Source: JAUWNP01 sp034430655 (lineage in GTDB: Bacteria; Chloroflexota; Anaerolineae; B4-G1). Taken from it: 26,468 nt of DNA. The translations under genes were made by a program, and so were the position numbers. Location: contig DAOUEC010000241.1 in NCBI GenBank assembly GCA_034430655.1, positions 1 to 26,468 on the forward strand, given 5' to 3'. Positions 22,703 to 26,468 of the stretch are shown piece by piece; the first letter of the stretch is position 1; each line of letters begins with the position of its first letter. Under the pieces are notes generated by a model. That model searched no databases, was not told where the DNA came from, and was given only the letters and a program-made list of their open reading frames with translations.

Positions 22703-23878
22703 ATGAAGTCAAGCAGCGAAATTATCGCCCTGGAAGGCCGGCACGACAGTGGCCTTTATTCCAAACAGCCCCTGGTCCTGGTGCGAGGGGAAGGGGCGCG
22801 GCTGTGGGACGCCGACGGCCGGGAGTACATTGACTGCGTCGGCGGGCACGGGGTGGCCAACGTGGGCCATGCCAATCCTGCTGTGATCCGGGCCGTGACG
22901 GAACAGGTGCAGCGGCTGGTGATCTGTCCCAACGGGTTCTACAACGATCAGCGCGCCCAACTGTTGGCCGAACTGACTCGCATCGGGCCGCCGGGGCTGG
23001 AGCGGGCCTTCCTGTGCAACTCGGGGACCGAGGCGGTGGAGGCGGCGCTCAAGTTCGCCCGGCTTGCTACTTGCCGGACGAAGATAATAGCCGCGATGCG
23101 CGGTTTCCACGGGCGCACTTTCGGCGCACTCTCGGCCACCTGGCGCAGTCAGTACCGCCAACCCTTCGAGCCCCTGGTGCCCGGATTCGAGTTCGTGCCC
23201 TACAACCGCCTGGAACAGATGCAGCAGGTGGTGGACGAGGAAACGGCGGCGGTTATCCTGGAGATGGTGCAGGGTGAGGGCGGGGTCATCCCCGGCGATG
23301 GCGGCTACCTGCGCGGGGTGCAGGCGCTTTGCCAGGAGCGGGGGGCGCTGTTCATCGTGGACGAGGTGCAGACCGGCTTCGGGCGCACGGGGCGCATGTT
23401 CGCCAGCCAGCACCACGACCTGCGGCCCGATCTGATGTGTGTGGCCAAGTCCATCGCCGGAGGCCTGCCGATGGGGGGTGTGCTCATTGGTTCACGGGTG
23501 GGCGATTTGCCCAGGAAGGTCCACGGCTCCACCTTCGGCGGCAATCCACTGGCCTGCGCGGCGGCCCTGGCTACCATCCGCTACATCGAATCGGAACATC
23601 TCCCCGAACGGGCAGCCGAACTGGGAGCGCGGCTGATGGCTGGCCTGCAGGCCATCTCCTCGCCCCTGATACGGGATGTGCGCGGGTTGGGCCTGATGGT
23701 GGGGATGGAACTGAAGGGCAAGGTTGCGCCCTACCTGGCCGGACTGTCCGACCGGGGAGTGCTGGCACTCTCGGCCGGGGCCACGGTGATGCGTTTCCTG
23801 CCTCCGCTGGTGATCAGCGCGGAGGACGTAGATACGGTGGTGGAACGGGTGGCGGCCGTGTTGGAGAATGAAGAATAG
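22703..23878 (+). CDS. lysJ: LysW-semialdehyde aminotransferase (LysJ, ArgD family)
   Basis: 391-residue class III PLP aminotransferase. It converts the LysW-bound semialdehyde to LysW-gamma-ornithine (or -lysine) using glutamate. Visible blocks are LCNSGTEAVEAALKFAR, GFHGRTFGALSAT, the PLP aspartate in FIVDEVQTGFGRTG, the PLP lysine in CVAKSIAGGLPMG and STFGGNPLACAAAL. The ATG is preceded by GGGGAGAAG. The TAG stop lies inside the ATGGAGA heptamer array that also contains the lysK start. Confidence 0.93.
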   Translation: MKSSSEIIALEGRHDSGLYSKQPLVLVRGEGARLWDADGREYIDCVGGHGVANVGHANPAVIRAVTEQVQRLVICPNGFYNDQRAQLLAELTRIGPPGLERAFLCNSGTEAVEAALKFARLATCRTKIIAAMRGFHGRTFGALSATWRSQYRQPFEPLVPGFEFVPYNRLEQMQQVVDEETAAVILEMVQGEGGVIPGDGGYLRGVQALCQERGALFIVDEVQTGFGRTGRMFASQHHDLRPDLMCVAKSIAGGLPMGGVLIGSRVGDLPRKVHGSTFGGNPLACAAALATIRYIESEHLPERAAELGARLMAGLQAISSPLIRDVRGLGLMVGMELKGKVAPYLAGLSDRGVLALSAGATVMRFLPPLVISAEDVDTVVERVAAVLENEE

Positions 23879-23909
23879 AGGATGGAGGATGGAGAATGGA
23901 GAATGGATG
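23861..23909 (+). repeat. Heptamer array (ATGGAGA) joining lysJ and lysK
   Basis: Seven 7-bp units from TTGGAGA through ATGGAGG and ATGGAGA to ATGGATG. The array encodes the last lysJ residues (LENEE), its stop, the ribosome-binding GGAGG/GGAG cores and the lysK ATG at 23903. Confidence 0.85.
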
Positions 23910-24952
23910 ACGCCGTTTTCTTGGAGGAGTTGCTGACGATCCCCAGCCTGTCCGGCGAGGAGGACACGGTGGCCGGGTACCTGGTCGGGCAGATGACGGC
24001 CCTGGGCTTCCGGGCACACCGCGACGAGGTGGGCAACGTCGTGGGCACGCTGGGGGACCCAGAGGCTAGGCGAGAGATCGTGCTGCTGGGGCACATGGAC
24101 ACTGTCCCTGGATTCATCCCCGTGCGACGGGAGGGAGGGCGGCTGTATGGGCGGGGGGCGGTGGACGCCAAGGGGCCGCTGGCGGCGTTCGTGTTGGCAG
24201 CGGCAAGGGTGGCACCCCGGTTGAACGGCACCCGGTTGGTGGTGATCGGGGCGGTGGAGGAGGAGGAGCACGGGAAGGGAGCGCATCACCTGGCGCGCAC
24301 GATGCAGCCGCCGGACTGTGTGATCATCGGCGAGCCTGGCCATTGGGAGGGGATCACGCTGGGCTACAAAGGCCGGCTCTGCGTGGACTACCGGCGGGTG
24401 CAACCGGGCGGACACAGCGCCGGCGAACGACCGGGCCCGGCAGAGAAGGCGGTGGCCTTCTGGAACCGGCTGATGACCTACTCGGAGGAACTCAATCACG
24501 GCCGGTCGAGTCACTTCGACACGCTGGACCCCGCCTTGAGGGATTTTCGCACCTTCGGCGATGGGCTAGACGACGGCGTCGAGATGAACATCGTGGTGCG
24601 GCTGCCGCCGGGGGCCGACGCAGCGGATCTCAAGCGGGAGATGCAGACTTGGTGCAACGGGGCCAGGTTATCCTTCCCCGGCAGCGACCCGCCCTTCCGG
24701 GCGGAGAAGAACACGCCGCCGGTACGGGCTCTGCTGCGGGCCATCCGCGCTGAGGGCGGGCGCCCTCGCTTCAAACTGAAGACGGGCACCTCGGACATGA
24801 ACACCGTCGGCCCCGCGTGGGGTTGTCCCATCGTGGCCTACGGGCCAGGTGATTCGTCCCTGGATCACACCCCCGATGAGCACATTGAGGTCAGGGAGTT
24901 TCACCAGGGTATCAACGTGCTGGCCCGGGCGCTGGAGACGCTGACCGGCTAG
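23903..24952 (+). CDS. lysK: LysW-ornithine/lysine hydrolase (LysK, ArgE/M20 family)
   Basis: 349-residue M20-type metallopeptidase that releases ornithine (or lysine) from LysW. Metal-ligand motifs are LLGHMDTVPG (His), VDAKGPLAA (Asp), and VEEEEHGKGAHHL (catalytic and ligand Glu), with IIGEPGHWEGITLGYKGR further on. TSDMNTV and a late DSSLDHTPDEH also fit the family. The start at 23903 is chosen because MDDAVFLEELL begins the conserved domain; an in-frame ATG at 23882 lies in the repeat. It is the last gene of the operon. Confidence 0.92.
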   Translation: MDDAVFLEELLTIPSLSGEEDTVAGYLVGQMTALGFRAHRDEVGNVVGTLGDPEARREIVLLGHMDTVPGFIPVRREGGRLYGRGAVDAKGPLAAFVLAAARVAPRLNGTRLVVIGAVEEEEHGKGAHHLARTMQPPDCVIIGEPGHWEGITLGYKGRLCVDYRRVQPGGHSAGERPGPAEKAVAFWNRLMTYSEELNHGRSSHFDTLDPALRDFRTFGDGLDDGVEMNIVVRLPPGADAADLKREMQTWCNGARLSFPGSDPPFRAEKNTPPVRALLRAIRAEGGRPRFKLKTGTSDMNTVGPAWGCPIVAYGPGDSSLDHTPDEHIEVREFHQGINVLARALETLTG

Positions 24953-24961
24953 GAAGTGCAA

Positions 24962-24994
24962 AACCTCCCGGAGGTTCCGCATCTCCGGGAGGTT
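24962..24994 (-). terminator. Perfect 12-bp hairpin after lysK
   Basis: AACCTCCCGGAG (24962-24973) and CTCCGGGAGGTT (24983-24994) pair perfectly around a 9-base loop. On the - strand the hairpin is followed by TTGCAC (four T in total with the stem end). On the + strand it is followed by AAAGTG without a T-tract. It therefore fits best as a terminator of the - strand transporter gene whose remnant lies next to it, though it could also protect the lysK mRNA end. Confidence 0.5.
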
Positions 24995-25009
24995 AAAGTG
25001 CCTATCCCT

Positions 25010-25435
25010 AGACGGACCGCTTTCCGGCGAGGCCGCTGCTGCACGACCTTTCGCTTCGTTGACGAACAACAACAGCACCAGGCCAACCAGCAGAAACACA
25101 ACGACGGACAGGATCGCAAGTCGCTGCCCGGACTGCTCCGCCTGCGCCAGTGCCTGTCCTTGCGCCTCGAACCATAAGGCCGCCTCTGCCGCCACCCAGC
25201 CGTAGACGGTTGGGCCGATAAAGGACGACGTGCGGCCGGCCACGGCGAAGAAGCCATAGAACTCAGCGCTCCGTCCTGGCGGGCTCAGCATCCCCACCAT
25301 TGTGCGACTGACGGACTGGACGCTGGTCAGAGCAAACCCCGCCAGGGCGCCGATGAGGAAGAAACCAACCCGAGACTGATTGAAGAATAGGTCCATCACC
25401 GCGACGACCATTAACAGGTTTGCACTCCCAGTCAA
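25010..25435 (-). pseudogene. Remnant of a UMF1/Atg22-like MFS transporter (C-terminal part)
   Basis: About 140 residues of the C-terminal end of a major-facilitator transporter. FFLIGALAGFALTSVQSVSRTMVGMLSPPG, AEFYGFFAVAGRTSSFIGPTVYG and the last helix ILSVVVFLLVGLVLLLFVNEAKG match UMF1-type proteins, which are usually over 400 residues. The N-terminal two thirds are missing, with no start beyond a TTG at 25435. The frame also runs past the expected end through the hairpin into the lysK antisense strand, so the stop has been lost. It is a dead gene next to another rearrangement junction. Confidence 0.75.
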
Positions 25436-25458
25436 ACTGCACGCTCTCTCCGCTCACC

Positions 25459-25485
25459 AGCGCCTGCATCATGCGGGCGCTTTTT
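25459..25485 (+). terminator. Orphan rho-independent terminator
   Basis: AGCGCC and GGCGCT arms, with GCAT/ATGC partly pairing inside, are followed by TTTTT. No + strand gene ends directly before it: lysK ends 500 bp upstream, with the transporter remnant in between. It is probably what is left of a deleted gene. Confidence 0.7.
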
Positions 25486-25610
25486 GATTCCCCCGCCCTC
25501 ATTTTCATCAATTCCCTATGCTTTTTTAATGAGCCTGTGACCTCGGCGATATATACTATTTGGTGGGGGGGCACCGGAATGCCTGGAAACCCATCTTTCA
25601 GGAGGTAACC

Positions 25611-26267
25611 ATGCTCATCGTAAAAGCACCTGTGCGGATCGGCTTTGGTGGCGGGGGCACCGACCTGCCCAAAACCTGTACCCGCTGCGGCGGTATAGTG
25701 GTCCGCAGGTCCATCAAGGGGAAGGCAGGGCCTACCCCAGCATCCAGGGCCAAGCGTTTCCTGTTACGCGCTCTGAGAAAAGGGGTGAGGACGGCCCTGC
25801 CGGCCGGTCTCGTCTCCCTGCTGATCAACGTCTTTGTGGCCCAGGCCATGGTGGTGCAGGGGCCAAGCATGAAGCCTAACCTGACCTACAACCAGCGAGT
25901 GATCGTAGAAAAGATCACCTACGGCTTCATGCACGGCCCGCGCCGGGGGGACGTGGTGATCGTTGATATGCCGGGGGAAGAGGAGTTGCTGGTCAAACGA
26001 GCGGTGGCCCTGCCCGGAGAGACGGTAGCGGTGTGGGACGGGCAGGTCTTTATCAACGGCCAGCCGCTTGAGGAACCGTGGGCGATCCGCCGGGGCGGGC
26101 TAGACTATCCCCCGACGCGCGTGCCACCGCAACACGTCTTTGTCCTGGGCGACAACCGGGAGGAGTCCCGGGATTCCCGCTTCTTTGGCCCCGTGCCGGT
26201 GGGCCGTATCGGCGGGCGGGTCAGGCTCATCGTCTGGCCGCTCAATCGGATCGGGCGAATCGGCTAG
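25611..26267 (+). CDS. lepB: Signal peptidase I with the N-terminus of a GHMP kinase (chimera)
   Basis: 218 residues. Residues 1-37 (MLIVKAPVRIGFGGGGTDLP, then GGIVVRRSIKG) are the start of a sugar GHMP kinase, complete with its own AGGAGGT ribosome site. From about residue 41 the protein is signal peptidase I: a basic stretch, one membrane helix (about 61-82), catalytic S86 in GPSMKPN, catalytic K129 in LLVKRAV, and GDNREESRDSR near 170-180. Signal peptidase I cuts signal peptides outside the membrane. All catalytic blocks are intact, so the chimera may be active with a kinase-derived cytoplasmic leader. A deletion joining the two genes is the simplest origin. A TATACT at 25552-25557 may be its -10 box, without a clear -35. 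Confidence 0.85.
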   Translation: MLIVKAPVRIGFGGGGTDLPKTCTRCGGIVVRRSIKGKAGPTPASRAKRFLLRALRKGVRTALPAGLVSLLINVFVAQAMVVQGPSMKPNLTYNQRVIVEKITYGFMHGPRRGDVVIVDMPGEEELLVKRAVALPGETVAVWDGQVFINGQPLEEPWAIRRGGLDYPPTRVPPQHVFVLGDNREESRDSRFFGPVPVGRIGGRVRLIVWPLNRIGRIG

Positions 26268-26467
26268 TGGGAAAAACCGACATTCAGGCATTCCTCAATG
26301 TAGTCACTATCTGTCTGAAACACCACGTGCTCTTGCTCAAACTCCTCCTTCGTGTGCTGCCCCGTCCCGAAGGCTTTACGGATCTCGTCGTAGGGACTGG
26401 TGGACAGGATGAAGGAAGTCAAATGCACCCGCCACTGAGGACACTGCTCTTGTAGTGTTGGCTCTAA
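26264..26467 (-). CDS. 3' end of an unknown protein (cut by the window edge)
   Basis: The last 67 codons of a - strand gene, open to the window edge. Segments such as HLTSFILSTSPYDEIRKAFG and EEFEQEHVVFQTDSDYIEEC have a protein-like composition; the family is not recognised. Its TAG stop (complement of CTA at 26264-26266) overlaps the lepB TAG at 26265-26267 in the palindrome CTAG, so the two genes converge with no space for a terminator. The start is outside the window. Confidence 0.6.
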   Translation of the reverse strand, partial: LEPTLQEQCPQWRVHLTSFILSTSPYDEIRKAFGTGQHTKEEFEQEHVVFQTDSDYIEECLNVGFSH

Positions 26468-26468
26468 T

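Noticed and set aside
24668..25009. Continuation of the - strand transporter frame into the lysK antisense strand
   Set aside because: Homology to the transporter ends at NEAKG; the rest is a translated hairpin and lysK antisense, so it is lost-stop readthrough and not a real domain.

Overview
The window is GC-rich, densely coded DNA, almost all on the + strand. It looks like a chromosome segment of an uncultured Chloroflexota bacterium, probably Anaerolineae-like. This placement is inferred from the LysW-type arginine/lysine genes, the PadR plus membrane-protein pair, the Eis-like acetyltransferase, the XDH cluster, and the many degenerate 7/8-bp tandem repeats between genes. It was not tested by any search.

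Layout. (1) 322-5541: threonine synthase, an MBL-fold hydrolase, a PLP fold-type II enzyme of unknown substrate, and an apolipoprotein N-acyltransferase-like membrane nitrilase, followed by a terminator. (2) 5669-13529: a promoter with a palindrome over its -10, then a xanthine-dehydrogenase-type cluster. It holds a fused FAD + [2Fe-2S] subunit, a small unknown gene, a protein with a nucleoside-phosphorylase-like C-terminal half, a SEC-C protein and the molybdopterin subunit. A shortened four-helix-bundle protein and a conserved unknown follow. (3) 13678-16423: an Eis-like GNAT, then a consensus promoter and operator driving padR and a polytopic membrane protein. (4) 16481-24952: argG-argH-lysW-lysX-lysY-lysZ-lysJ-lysK. 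These genes make ornithine from glutamate on the LysW carrier protein and carry out the last two steps of arginine synthesis; ornithine carbamoyltransferase is not in the window. (5) 24953-26468: a rearranged area with a UMF1-type transporter remnant on the - strand, an orphan terminator, a chimera of a GHMP-kinase N-terminus with signal peptidase I, and the 3' end of an unknown - strand gene.

The most notable signal is upstream of argG. A good promoter, a ribosome site, a 25-codon ORF with three consecutive Arg codons (CGA CGA CGA) and a perfect rho-independent terminator precede the gene. This is the layout of ribosome-mediated attenuation, here apparently for arginine, and it supports an arginine role for the LysW cluster.

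The second theme is small repeats reshaping genes. Heptamer/octamer tandem arrays sit at most gene junctions and supply ribosome sites, start codons and stop codons. The ATTCGCA heptamer is translated inside two unrelated enzymes. A C/G-rich palindromic element occurs four times, twice inside genes. A palindromic insertion with an imperfect 24-bp duplication has replaced the lysX 3' end, and a 103-bp MITE-like element lies between lysY and lysZ.
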